The notes below the pieces were generated by a model, which was given only the letters and a program-made list of their open reading frames with translations, was not told the DNA's origin and searched no databases. A program made the position numbers and the translations under genes. From positions 372,001 through 436,000 of the forward strand of contig NZ_JACVON010000002.1 in the NCBI RefSeq assembly GCF_018882385.1: a stretch of 64,000 bases of DNA. The letters are read 5' to 3'. Positions within the stretch are counted from its first letter, which is position 1, and the number at the start of each line of letters is the position of its first letter. This document shows positions 47,666 through 56,407 of this stretch, one piece after another. This DNA is from Polynucleobacter sp. 30F-ANTBAC. GTDB taxonomy: Bacteria; Pseudomonadota; Gammaproteobacteria; Burkholderiales; Burkholderiaceae.

Positions 47666-48442
47666 ATGGCCAAATATTCTAAAGAAACAGTTACCAGCGT
47701 TAAGCATTGGAATGACACACTATTTAGTTTTACTACTACCAGAAATAAAAGTCTGCGCTTTCGCAACGGCCATTTTTTAATGATTGGCTTGGAAGTTGAG
47801 GGCAAGCCCTTAGTGCGAGCCTACAGTGTGGCAAGTGCCAATTACGAGGAGGATCTTGAGTTTTTGAGCATCAAAGTTGAAAACGGGCCATTAACTTCAC
47901 GTTTACAAAATATCAAAGTAGGTGACCCAATTTTAGTCAGCGAAAAGTCTGTGGGTACTTTGGTGATTGATGATTTGAACCCAGGTAAGAATCTTTACTT
48001 ATTTAGTACAGGCACAGGTCTAGCGCCATTCATGAGCATCATCCGTGATCCTGATACTTATGAACGCTTTGAAAAAGTAGTGTTGATTCATGGGGTGCGG
48101 TTGGTCAGCGAGTTGGCTTATGAAGATTACATCAAAAATGAATTACCAAATGATGAGTTCTTGGGTGAGATGGTGCGTGAAAAATTGATCTACTACCCAA
48201 CAGTGACGAGAGAAGCATTCAAGCACACGGGTCGTTTGACTACTGCGATTGAAAATGGTCAGTTGTTCAAGGATATTGGTTTACCACCATTAGATCCAGC
48301 GAACGATCGCGGCATGATTTGCGGCAGCCCATCAATGCTCAAGGAGATCTCAGAAATGCTCGATGCCAAAGGCTTCAAGGTCTCACCAAGCTTGGGTCGT
48401 TTGGGTGATTATGTATACGAACGTGCATTTGTTGAATCTTGA
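47666..48442 (+). CDS. fpr: Ferredoxin-NADP reductase
   Basis: A 258-residue flavoprotein. FAD binding: RAYSVASANYEEDLEF (RxYS motif). NADP binding: LYLFSTGTGLAPFMSIIRD; the C-terminal VYERAFVES matches the family end. It probably supplies electrons, via ferredoxin, to the sulfite reductase encoded next. It starts 9 bp after the permease gene. Confidence 0.92.
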   Translation: MAKYSKETVTSVKHWNDTLFSFTTTRNKSLRFRNGHFLMIGLEVEGKPLVRAYSVASANYEEDLEFLSIKVENGPLTSRLQNIKVGDPILVSEKSVGTLVIDDLNPGKNLYLFSTGTGLAPFMSIIRDPDTYERFEKVVLIHGVRLVSELAYEDYIKNELPNDEFLGEMVREKLIYYPTVTREAFKHTGRLTTAIENGQLFKDIGLPPLDPANDRGMICGSPSMLKEISEMLDAKGFKVSPSLGRLGDYVYERAFVES

Positions 48443-48460
48443 TTGATTGGAAAAATAGAT

Positions 48461-50173
48461 ATGTACCAATACAACCCCATTGATCAAAGCATTGTTGATG
48501 ATCGCGTCAAGCAGTTTAGAGGGCAAGTTGAAAGACGCTTGCAAGGCACTCTTCCCGAAGAAGAGTTTCGTCCTTTGCGTCTTCAAAATGGACTCTACTT
48601 GCAGCGTCATGCCTACATGTTGCGAATTGCGATCCCGTATGGCCTATTCAACAGTCAACAAATGCGCATGTTTGCTCAAATTGCTGACAAATATGATCGT
48701 GGCTACGGTCATTTCACAACCCGTCAAAATATCCAATTCAACTGGCTTAAGTTAGAAGATACCCCAGCCATTCTTGCGGATTTGGCCACTGTGCAGATGC
48801 ATGCCATCCAAACCTCGGGTAACTGTGTTCGTAATATCACCAGTGATCCATTTGCTGGTGTGGCTGCTGATGAAATTGTTGATCCTCGCCCAATTTGTGA
48901 GTTATTGCGTCAATGGTCAACGCTTCATCCAGAGTTTGCTTTTCTCCCAAGAAAATTCAAGATTGCAGTCAGTTCTTCTAAAGAAGATCGAGCCATTGTT
49001 GCTGCTCACGATTTAGGTCTCTTCTTGAGAAATAATGAGGAAGGAAAGCTGGTCGCCGATGTTCTGGTCGGCGGCGGGATGGGTCGTACTCCTATTATTG
49101 GAACTATCATTCATCATGGATTGCCTTGGCAAGATTTACCAAACTATATCTCTGCAGTCTTGCGTGTTTATAACTTGCATGGACGTCGTGATAATTTATA
49201 CAAAGCTAGAATTAAGATCCTCTTAAAAGCTCTTGGGGTTGAGGAATTCACTCGTCAAGTTAATGAAGAGTATCAATTTTGGCAGGGTGGCCATCAAGCT
49301 TTCACCCAAGAAGAGTGGAGTCAAGTCGCTCAGTATTTTGTTAAGCCGTCTTACAAAACTCTCCCATCTTTAAATGAGGGGGAGATTGTTTTACAAGCAC
49401 CTGAATCAGAGAGAACATCGTTCACTCGATGGCTTGAAAGAAACGTTAAAAAACATCAAATCGCAGGCTATGCCAGTGTTTTGTTGTCTTTAAAACCACA
49501 TGGAACTGTTGCGCCAGGTGATATTGATTCATCTCAGATGATCAAAATTTCAAATTTGGCAGATCAATACAGTTTTGGTTTGATACGCTCAACCCACGAG
49601 CAAAACTTGGTCTTGGCAGATGTTGAGGAAACGCGTTTATATGAGTTGTGGAAAGAAGCTAAATCTTTAGGCTTGGCTTTGCCTAATATTGGCTTACTGA
49701 CGGACATCATTGCCTGCCCTGGTGGAGATTTCTGTTCATTAGCAAATGCCAAATCAATTCCAATTGCCAATGACATTCAAAAGAGATTTGATGACTTAGA
49801 TTATCTATTCGATATTGGTGATATCACACTCAATATCTCAGGATGCATTAATTCTTGCGGTCATCACCACGTTGGCAATATTGGCATTTTGGGTGTCGAT
49901 AAAGATGGTCAGGAATGGTATCAAGTTACTTTGGGTGGTGAGCAAGGACTGCAAGCGGCCATCGGCAAAGTGATTGGCCCCTCATTCTTTGCCAGTGATA
50001 TGCCTGATGTCATAAGTGACTTGATTCAGGTCTACATTGAATTACGTGAACCAGAAGAATCTTTTATACAGACCTATCGCCGTGTGGGAGTGGAGCCATT
50101 TAAAACTAGGGTCTACGCCAATAAAGAGAAAAAAGACAAAAATAACAAGATTGGAGAGGATGCGCATGGCTAA
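48461..50173 (+). CDS. cysI: Ferredoxin-dependent-type sulfite (nitrite/sulfite) reductase
   Basis: A 570-residue siroheme enzyme. The [4Fe-4S]-siroheme ligands are CPGGDFC (C-x5-C) and CINSC (C-x3-C) in the C-terminal half; GGMGRTPIIG and NCVRNITSDP are conserved siroheme-pocket segments. It reduces sulfite to sulfide. ATG 48461 (MYQYNPIDQ) is preferred over a TTG six codons upstream. Its end overlaps the DUF934 gene by 8 bp. The adjacent fpr suggests ferredoxin rather than a CysJ flavoprotein as donor. Confidence 0.92.
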   Translation: MYQYNPIDQSIVDDRVKQFRGQVERRLQGTLPEEEFRPLRLQNGLYLQRHAYMLRIAIPYGLFNSQQMRMFAQIADKYDRGYGHFTTRQNIQFNWLKLEDTPAILADLATVQMHAIQTSGNCVRNITSDPFAGVAADEIVDPRPICELLRQWSTLHPEFAFLPRKFKIAVSSSKEDRAIVAAHDLGLFLRNNEEGKLVADVLVGGGMGRTPIIGTIIHHGLPWQDLPNYISAVLRVYNLHGRRDNLYKARIKILLKALGVEEFTRQVNEEYQFWQGGHQAFTQEEWSQVAQYFVKPSYKTLPSLNEGEIVLQAPESERTSFTRWLERNVKKHQIAGYASVLLSLKPHGTVAPGDIDSSQMIKISNLADQYSFGLIRSTHEQNLVLADVEETRLYELWKEAKSLGLALPNIGLLTDIIACPGGDFCSLANAKSIPIANDIQKRFDDLDYLFDIGDITLNISGCINSCGHHHVGNIGILGVDKDGQEWYQVTLGGEQGLQAAIGKVIGPSFFASDMPDVISDLIQVYIELREPEESFIQTYRRVGVEPFKTRVYANKEKKDKNNKIGEDAHG

Positions 50174-50705
50174 GCTCATACGTTATCAAAAGGGTGGGGT
50201 TGCCCAAGTTGTAGAAAACCAATGGCGAATTCTTCCTGTAGATACTCAAGAACCGTTGGGTGCGGGTCCCCATTTGGTGCCATTTCAGTATTGGCTTGAT
50301 CACTCATGGTCTGCAGAGATTCAGGCCAAGTATTTGGCTGGTGAATTAGGTGTCTGGATCGCCAGTGATGCTGATTTGGCAGTTCATCGAGACGTTATTC
50401 TGGCTGGAATGAAATTTTGGTCCATCATTGCTGTTGATTTCCCCATCTTTAGAGATGGTCGAGGTTTCAGTCATGCAGCCATACTCAGAGAGAGACTGGG
50501 TTGGCAAGGTGAATTACGGGCTATTGGTGATGTATTAATCGATCAACTATTACAAATGGCAAAAGTTGGTTTTGATAGCTTCTTACTAAGAGCGGATCAG
50601 GATGAAGCGGTGGCCTTGGAGCAATTTGAAATCATTCATCATCGACTTCAAAACGACTGGCGCGCAAGCCGTGATCAATTAGGTGGAAAAAATCATGTCA
50701 GCTAA
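50166..50705 (+). CDS. DUF934 protein of the sulfate assimilation operon
   Basis: A 179-residue soluble protein of DUF934, a family found almost only between cysI and cysH in proteobacteria. Recognisable segments are LGVWIASDADL, FPIFRDGRGFSHA and LGWQGELRAIGDV. The function is unknown, perhaps assembly or electron transfer for sulfite reductase. ATG 50166 has GGAGAGG at 50153-50159; an ATG two codons upstream is also possible. It overlaps both neighbours. Confidence 0.85.
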   Translation: MAKLIRYQKGGVAQVVENQWRILPVDTQEPLGAGPHLVPFQYWLDHSWSAEIQAKYLAGELGVWIASDADLAVHRDVILAGMKFWSIIAVDFPIFRDGRGFSHAAILRERLGWQGELRAIGDVLIDQLLQMAKVGFDSFLLRADQDEAVALEQFEIIHHRLQNDWRASRDQLGGKNHVS

Positions 50706-51423
50706 TGCTTCTTTGTGGCAGATTCCAAAAATAGAGTTGCCTGAAAACCATCTTTCAAGCTTGCAAAAAAAATTGGAAGAGCGTCTGATAAACATCAGCA
50801 GTCAATATAGTGATATTCGCTTTGCAACCAGTTTGGCAGCTGAGGACATGGCTGTGACTGATGGAATTGCAAAAAGCGCCAAGTCGATCCATATTTTTAC
50901 TCTCTTTACAGGTCGTCTTCACGCTGAGACCGTTGAGATGAAAAAGACCGTTGAAAGTCACTATGGTCTGTCAATTAATGCGGTAGAGCCTCAAGCTCAA
51001 GATGTTGAAGAATTCATAGCTCAGCATGGTTTGAATGGCTTTTATGAAAGTGAAGAAGCCAAGAAGAAGTGTTGTTATGTCAGAAAAGTGAAGCCACTTG
51101 AGTTGAGCTTGAATGGCGCCGATGCTTGGATCACAGGATTAAGACGCTCTCAATCGGTGACCAGGAATGAATTGGCATTTCAGGAGTTGGATGAAGTTAG
51201 AGGTATTCCAAAATTCAATCCCATTTTTGATTGGACTGATGATGAATTATGGGGTTATTTGGCTTGGCAAAAGGTCCCATTGCATCCATTGCATCAACAA
51301 GGTTATCCAAGCATTGGGTGTGAACCCTGTACGAGGGCTATTCGTTCCGATGAAGATTTGAGAGCAGGGCGTTGGTGGTGGTTAAACAAAGAAAGTAAAG
51401 AGTGCGGATTGCATCTGAAATAA
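50695..51423 (+). CDS. cysH: Adenylylsulfate (APS/PAPS) reductase
   Basis: A 242-residue reductase. Both cysteine pairs of the [4Fe-4S] type are present (KKKCCYVRKVKP and GCEPC), and the catalytic ECGLH is at the C-terminus. The iron-sulfur form generally uses APS rather than PAPS, in keeping with the absence of an APS kinase (cysC) here. It makes sulfite for CysI. GGTGGA precedes ATG 50695, inside the end of the DUF934 gene. Confidence 0.93.
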   Translation: MSANASLWQIPKIELPENHLSSLQKKLEERLINISSQYSDIRFATSLAAEDMAVTDGIAKSAKSIHIFTLFTGRLHAETVEMKKTVESHYGLSINAVEPQAQDVEEFIAQHGLNGFYESEEAKKKCCYVRKVKPLELSLNGADAWITGLRRSQSVTRNELAFQELDEVRGIPKFNPIFDWTDDELWGYLAWQKVPLHPLHQQGYPSIGCEPCTRAIRSDEDLRAGRWWWLNKESKECGLHLK

Positions 51424-51428
51424 AAATC

Positions 51429-52358
51429 ATGACACAAGAACAAACAAAATTAAATAATGAACATTTAGATTGGCTTGAAGCTGAGTCAATTTACATTATT
51501 CGTGAGCTGATTTCACAAGCCAGCCGACCTGCCATGTTGTTTTCTGGCGGAAAAGATTCAATTGTGATGTTTCATTTGGCCAGAAAAGCTTTTCGCTTTG
51601 GGGCGCGTCCAATTCGTTTGCCGTTTCCTTTGTTGCATATTGATACAGGCCATAACTACTCAGAAGTCATTCAATTTAGAGATGAAATTGTTCAACAAAC
51701 GAGCTCTGATCTTATTGTTGAGTATGTTGAGGAGTCTATTCAAAAAGGCAGCGTTAAATTAAGAAAAAGTACGGATTCTCGCAATGCTGCTCAGGCCGTG
51801 ACGCTCCTAGAGGCAATCGAAAAGCATGAGTTTGATGCTTTGATGGGTGGTGCTAGACGTGATGAAGAAAAAGCCAGAGCCAAAGAGAGAGTCTTTTCAT
51901 TCAGAGATGAGTTTGGTCAGTGGGATCCAAAGGCGCAAAGACCTGAACTTTGGAGTCTTTATAACGCACGTATTGCCAAAGGTGAAAACATGCGAGTTTT
52001 CCCAATTTCTAATTGGACAGAACTTGATGTTTGGCAGTACATCGCCCGAGAAAAATTAGCATTACCAAGTATTTACTATGCGCACCAGCGAGAGGTCGTT
52101 AAGAAGCATGGCTTATTGGTTCCTGTAACTCCGCTAACGCCGAAGCAAGCTGATGAAACCAGTGAAATCCTCAGTGTTCGATTCCGTACTGTGGGTGACA
52201 TCAGTTGTACATGCCCAGTGATCAGTGAGGCCAATTCACCTGAAAAAATTATTGCTGAAACAGTGCTTTCAGAAATTACTGAACGTGGTGCTACACGCAT
52301 GGATGATCAAACCAGTGAAGCATCTATGGAGCGTCGCAAGAAAGAGGGGTACTTCTGA
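51429..52358 (+). CDS. cysD: Sulfate adenylyltransferase subunit 2
   Basis: A 309-residue ATP pyrophosphatase with the PP-loop SGGKDSIVMFHLA near residue 38 and GGARRDEEKARAKER. With CysN it makes APS from ATP and sulfate. Length matches CysD. It starts 5 bp after cysH and its stop overlaps the cysN start. Confidence 0.95.
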   Translation: MTQEQTKLNNEHLDWLEAESIYIIRELISQASRPAMLFSGGKDSIVMFHLARKAFRFGARPIRLPFPLLHIDTGHNYSEVIQFRDEIVQQTSSDLIVEYVEESIQKGSVKLRKSTDSRNAAQAVTLLEAIEKHEFDALMGGARRDEEKARAKERVFSFRDEFGQWDPKAQRPELWSLYNARIAKGENMRVFPISNWTELDVWQYIAREKLALPSIYYAHQREVVKKHGLLVPVTPLTPKQADETSEILSVRFRTVGDISCTCPVISEANSPEKIIAETVLSEITERGATRMDDQTSEASMERRKKEGYF

Positions 52359-53695
52359 TGGAACAACTTCACAACAAAAATACGCATGGGGTAGTTCGAT
52401 TTATCACTTGTGGCAGCGTGGATGATGGTAAGAGTACTTTGATTGGGCGTCTACTTTATGACACCAAAGCTGTTTTGACTGATCAGATTCAGGCACTCTC
52501 TAAAACCAAGCATTCTCGAGTGACGGCGTCTGATGCCGCGATCGATTTAGCTCTATTAACTGATGGTCTTGAGGCTGAGCGTGAGCAGGGCATCACCATT
52601 GATGTTGCATACCGTTATTTCTCAACAGTTAAAAGGAAGTTCATTGTTGCTGATGCCCCTGGTCATGAGCAATACACTCGCAATATGGTCACAGGGGCTT
52701 CGCAAGCCGATGTAGCGATTTTGCTAGTGGATGCTACGCGTTTAGATACAAGCACAGCTAGTATCAGTTTGTTGGCGCAAACTAAGCGTCATGCTGCTAT
52801 TGTCAAAATGTTGGGGTTGAAGCATATAGCCGTTGCTGTGAACAAAATTGACTTGTTGAATTTTGATAAAGAAGTATTCAAAAAAATTCAGAATGAAATT
52901 CTAAATTTGGCAAAGACCTTAAAGTTGCCAACTCCGAAAGTTTTCCCTGTTTCTGCCTTGCTTGGGGACAACATTGTCAGCCCCTCAAAAAACTTTAACT
53001 GGTATGAGGGGCCAACTTTGCTTGAGTGGTTGGAGGGGCTTGATGTTACATCTGAGAAATCAGGCTCACAATTGAGGTTTCCCGTTCAATATGTTGCCCG
53101 TCAAGATGGAAGTGCCGCAGAGGACTTCAGGGGTTATTTGGGGCGGGTTGAATCCGGTGAGATTCGCCAAGGAGAATCCGTAACGATTCTTCCGGCAGGC
53201 TCATCAGCCACTGTCGCAGAGATTTATATTTCCAATGGCGTTGACAGCTTTAGCCAAAACCAAAGCGTTGATATAGCAAAAGCAGGGGATGTTATTGCTA
53301 TGACCTTTGTCGAAGATGTGGATGTGTCGCGTGGTGACATGGTTGTTGCGCAAGACAAGGCTTCAGATCTTCTGACCAAGCAACTGATTGCTGATATTTG
53401 TTGGTTAGATCAAGATGCCTTATCTACATCAAGAAAGTACATATTAAGGCACACGACCAATACGGTCTTTGCAAAAGTAAAAAACATTATTCAGATTTTA
53501 GATATTGAAACGTTGTCTCAAGCTGTTGAAGTAGATCTACTGGGTGTCAATATGATTGGTCAAGTAGAGCTTGCCTTGCAAAAACCGATTGCTGCTGATT
53601 TATTTGATGAGTCCTTAGCTACTGGATCCTTCGTTTTGATTGATGAGGCAACCAATCATACTGTGGCTGCTGGCATGATTCGGGAGGCGCTGTAA
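52358..53695 (+). CDS. cysN: Sulfate adenylyltransferase subunit 1 (GTPase)
   Basis: A 445-residue EF-Tu-like GTPase with G1 GSVDDGKSTLIGRLLYD, G3 DAPGHEQYT and G4 NKID. GTP hydrolysis drives APS formation by CysD. There is no C-terminal APS kinase domain, so it is CysN and not the CysNC fusion. Somewhat shorter than the E. coli protein (475). TGATG overlap with cysD. Confidence 0.94.
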   Translation: MEQLHNKNTHGVVRFITCGSVDDGKSTLIGRLLYDTKAVLTDQIQALSKTKHSRVTASDAAIDLALLTDGLEAEREQGITIDVAYRYFSTVKRKFIVADAPGHEQYTRNMVTGASQADVAILLVDATRLDTSTASISLLAQTKRHAAIVKMLGLKHIAVAVNKIDLLNFDKEVFKKIQNEILNLAKTLKLPTPKVFPVSALLGDNIVSPSKNFNWYEGPTLLEWLEGLDVTSEKSGSQLRFPVQYVARQDGSAAEDFRGYLGRVESGEIRQGESVTILPAGSSATVAEIYISNGVDSFSQNQSVDIAKAGDVIAMTFVEDVDVSRGDMVVAQDKASDLLTKQLIADICWLDQDALSTSRKYILRHTTNTVFAKVKNIIQILDIETLSQAVEVDLLGVNMIGQVELALQKPIAADLFDESLATGSFVLIDEATNHTVAAGMIREAL

Positions 53696-54454
53696 ATGAG
53701 TCAATCATTAGGAAAAGTTTATCTCGTCGGAGCAGGACCTGGCGCTGCTGATTTAATCACTGTGCGTGGCATGAGGTTGCTTCAGACAGCTGACATTGTG
53801 TTTCATGATGCTTTGGTGGATCCTGAGATGCTTCAGTATTGCCAGCAAGCCATCTTGGTGCCAGTTGGTAAACGTTGCGGCAAGCACTCGGCGGCGCAAT
53901 CGTTCATCAATAAACGGCTAATAGATGCAAGTAGAAAGTACAAACACATTGTTCGACTCAAGGGTGGTGACCCCATGATTTTTGGGCGTGCTGATGAAGA
54001 AATCTCTGCATTAGAAGGTATTGGTGTTGAAGTGGAGGTTGTACCTGGAATTACGGCTGCTTTGGCAGCCTCAGCATCATTGAAACAATCTCTGACTTTA
54101 AGAGGTGTTTCAAGGAGTGTGGCTTTTTATACCCAAGTTAAAGCGGAAAATGAGCAAGAGGCCTTATTGCCGAACGCTGACACGTTAGTGATTTATATGG
54201 GGCGTTCTAATTCAGTTCAGTTAGCTGAGCAATTGCTAAAGCAAGGGCGACCAAAATCAACACCTGTACAAATCATTGAATCAATCAGCACTCAGAAGGA
54301 GCGCTCCTTGGCTTTGACTCTTCATGAAATGTCTCAAGGTCAAGCCAATAATTGGTTTAATTCAGAGTCACCGGCCTTGTTACTGGTCGGTGCAGTATTT
54401 GGCAATCGCTTGCAGAACTCCGAGGTTTTCTCCGACAGCCGGCTTTATGGTTAA
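53696..54454 (+). CDS. cobA: Uroporphyrinogen-III C-methyltransferase
   Basis: A 252-residue SAM methyltransferase: VYLVGAGPGAADLITVRG at the N-terminus, LKGGDPMIFGRADEE, and VPGITAALAASASL. It makes precorrin-2, the first step to the siroheme needed by CysI. It is a single-domain enzyme (not the CysG fusion). It begins directly after cysN. The last 25 codons overlap the convergent cbiX; that tail is not family-conserved. Confidence 0.92.
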   Translation: MSQSLGKVYLVGAGPGAADLITVRGMRLLQTADIVFHDALVDPEMLQYCQQAILVPVGKRCGKHSAAQSFINKRLIDASRKYKHIVRLKGGDPMIFGRADEEISALEGIGVEVEVVPGITAALAASASLKQSLTLRGVSRSVAFYTQVKAENEQEALLPNADTLVIYMGRSNSVQLAEQLLKQGRPKSTPVQIIESISTQKERSLALTLHEMSQGQANNWFNSESPALLLVGAVFGNRLQNSEVFSDSRLYG

Positions 54455-54745
54455 GTTGAGAAGAGGGTATTTCTGACGACAAGCGTCAATGAGCTTAGGT
54501 AAATCCTCTCTGATATGTCCACCTTGACCAAAGAAAATTGGAACTAAAGTGACCTCAGTCATATTCTTTGAGGAGAAGTCAGCAATTAATTCTTCAAGAC
54601 TGGGGGTCATTAATTCTAAAAATGCGAGTTCAACGATCAGGTCAGGATTTTGAGCTTGAATTAATTTTTGAACATTGATGATGGGTTCTTTCCACCTTGG
54701 GTCTCTGGCGCCGTGGCTGAAAAGGATGATTGCATTTTTTGTCAT
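54380..54745 (-). CDS. cbiX: Small sirohydrochlorin chelatase (CbiX/SirB type)
   Basis: A 121-residue half-size chelatase: LFSHGARDPRWKEP with the metal-binding His at the start and VPIFFGQGGHIREDLP with the second His. It inserts Fe (or Co) into sirohydrochlorin, completing siroheme. It is convergent with cobA and shares 75 bp with its 3' end. No precorrin-2 dehydrogenase is encoded here, so that step must be elsewhere. Confidence 0.85.
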   Translation of the reverse strand: MTKNAIILFSHGARDPRWKEPIINVQKLIQAQNPDLIVELAFLELMTPSLEELIADFSSKNMTEVTLVPIFFGQGGHIREDLPKLIDACRQKYPLLNLTIKPAVGENLGVLQAIAKYCTDQ

Positions 54746-54772
54746 CTTTTGATTGTAATTTAAAAGTTAATT

Positions 54773-55117
54773 ATGGATTCATTAAAAGATATCTCAAGCG
54801 ATCAATCACTGAAGGTATTAATTGTTTGTGCATCTTGGTGTGGAGTTTGCAGTAATTACAAAAACATGATTTCAAGTGATCTTGAGCCAAAACCAATCTG
54901 GGTAGATGTGGATGATTTTGAAGCTATTGCAGATGATTTAAGTGTTGAGACATTTCCAACGATTGTCATCCTAGATGATAGTGGTGTTCTTTTTTTTGGA
55001 AGTATCGATGCAAAGCAAGATGCCTTACCTCCGTTGATATCAGCTGTATCTAAGCATCCACCAATTCTCCAATATCGTAAGCTTGGAGAGCTTGTTAGAG
55101 AGCGGTTAATTAAGTGA
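54773..55117 (+). CDS. Thioredoxin-like protein
   Basis: A 114-residue thioredoxin fold with the redox motif WCGVC near residue 24 and the cis-proline segment ETFPTIVIL. No signal peptide, so it is cytoplasmic. It may reduce CysH, which needs a thioredoxin; the location at the end of the cluster supports this but does not prove it. It is divergent from cbiX by 27 bp. Confidence 0.85.
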   Translation: MDSLKDISSDQSLKVLIVCASWCGVCSNYKNMISSDLEPKPIWVDVDDFEAIADDLSVETFPTIVILDDSGVLFFGSIDAKQDALPPLISAVSKHPPILQYRKLGELVRERLIK

Positions 55118-55202
55118 CCCTTTGCAACCTTTAAATCAATTTGTGGGTTTTCTTGGCGCTTGTAAAGACCCTATCTATGGAGATTAAGTTCGGTATACTA
55201 TT

Positions 55203-55246
55203 CTCATCGTTTTCGATTCGGAGTTCACGTCGGCGAGGGCGCACTA
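55203..55246 (+). repeat. Decayed fifth copy of the tRNA-Ile2 3' half
   Basis: CTCAT at 55203-55207 followed by a sequence alignable to the anticodon stem, T arm and acceptor (GAGTTCACGTCGGCGAGGG and GCACTA) with about ten changes and one deletion. The T-stem pairing is damaged and CCA has become CTA. It starts with the intronless anticodon loop, like the copy at 45059. It lies in the 239-bp gap between the thioredoxin-like gene and selD. Confidence 0.65.
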
Positions 55247-55256
55247 AAAAATAAAT

Positions 55257-55281
55257 GCCAACCTCTGAGTTGGTAGTTTTT
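55257..55281 (+). terminator. Weak terminator after the decayed tRNA end
   Basis: CCAAC / GTTGG with loop CTCTGA and a following TAGTTTTT. The stem resembles the hairpin at 32959 (ACCAAC / GTTGGT), supporting a shared origin of the two junctions. Confidence 0.5.
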
Positions 55282-55356
55282 CAAAATTAAGTAAGCTACT
55301 GGTATTACCAATTTAACCTCTTCGTGGTTCAACGCATTCTATTTCATTGAGCATTT

Positions 55357-56397
55357 ATGTCTTATAACGGTCGTCTTACGTCTCTTTCTCATGGTGGTGG
55401 TTGCGGTTGCAAAATTGCACCTGGTGTCTTAAGCGATATCCTAAAAGCTTCGCCAATTCGAAATCTTCCTTCTGCCTTGCTTGCAGGCTCGGACAACAAT
55501 GAAGATGCCGCTGTTTACCAGATTAACGAACATCAAGCGATCGTTGCAACAACAGACTTCTTCATGCCAATCGTGGATGATCCATTTGAGTTTGGTCGGA
55601 TTGCTGCTACTAATGCTATTTCTGATATTTATGCCATGGGTGCGCAACCTCTATTTGCGTTGGCACTGCTGGGTATGCCAATCAATGTTTTGCCATTAGA
55701 GGTTATTCAAAAAATTACTGCCGGTGGTGAATCAGTTTGTGCTGATGCGGGAATCATGATTGCTGGTGGGCATTCGATTGATACGGTTGAGCCTATCTAT
55801 GGATTGGTCGCTATTGGTGTTGTAGATCCCAAGAAACTTAAACGCAATAGTGGTGCCAAAGCAGGCGATAGCATTATTTTGAGTAAACCATTAGGCGTGG
55901 GTATTCTTTCGGCAGCACTTAAAAAAGAGCAACTGTCAGAAGCTGGCTATCGCGAAATGATTGCTTTAACGACCAAGCTTAATAAGCCAGGTATGGCATT
56001 GGCGCAGTTAGAGGGTGTTCATGCTTTAACCGATGTAACTGGTTTTGGTTTGGCGGGGCACCTTTTGGAGCTAGCCCGAGGTGCAAAATTAGAGGCAAAG
56101 CTCGAGTGGGATGCTATCCCCGTGGTCGCGGAAGCTATTCAGTTGGTTCAGCAGAATATCTTTACCGGAGCATCAACACGCAATTGGGCGGGATATGGCT
56201 CTGAAGTTAAATTGGCCGATAGCTTAGGCTTATGGCAGCAGAATTTGTTAACAGATCCACAAACCAGTGGTGGTTTATTAATTTCTTGTGCTCCAGAAGT
56301 GGAGCAAGACGTTCTGGCTATCTTGCAAGCAGGTGATTTTGGTAGTGCTAAAAAGATCGGATGCTTTGCTGAAGGATCAGGACTTTCAGTAGCTTAA
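55357..56397 (+). CDS. selD: Selenide, water dikinase (SelD; may serve as SenC)
   Basis: A 346-residue SelD. The N-terminal catalytic loop is GGGCGCKIAP (Cys form, not selenocysteine), followed by EDAAVYQI and TDFFMPIVDDPFEFGRIAA. It makes selenophosphate from selenide and ATP. No selA/selB or selU is nearby; the convergent neighbour is SenB-like, so selenophosphate here may feed selenosugar formation as well as, or instead of, tRNA selenation. Confidence 0.93.
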   Translation: MSYNGRLTSLSHGGGCGCKIAPGVLSDILKASPIRNLPSALLAGSDNNEDAAVYQINEHQAIVATTDFFMPIVDDPFEFGRIAATNAISDIYAMGAQPLFALALLGMPINVLPLEVIQKITAGGESVCADAGIMIAGGHSIDTVEPIYGLVAIGVVDPKKLKRNSGAKAGDSIILSKPLGVGILSAALKKEQLSEAGYREMIALTTKLNKPGMALAQLEGVHALTDVTGFGLAGHLLELARGAKLEAKLEWDAIPVVAEAIQLVQQNIFTGASTRNWAGYGSEVKLADSLGLWQQNLLTDPQTSGGLLISCAPEVEQDVLAILQAGDFGSAKKIGCFAEGSGLSVA

Positions 56398-56407
56398 AGA
56401 AAGTCAA

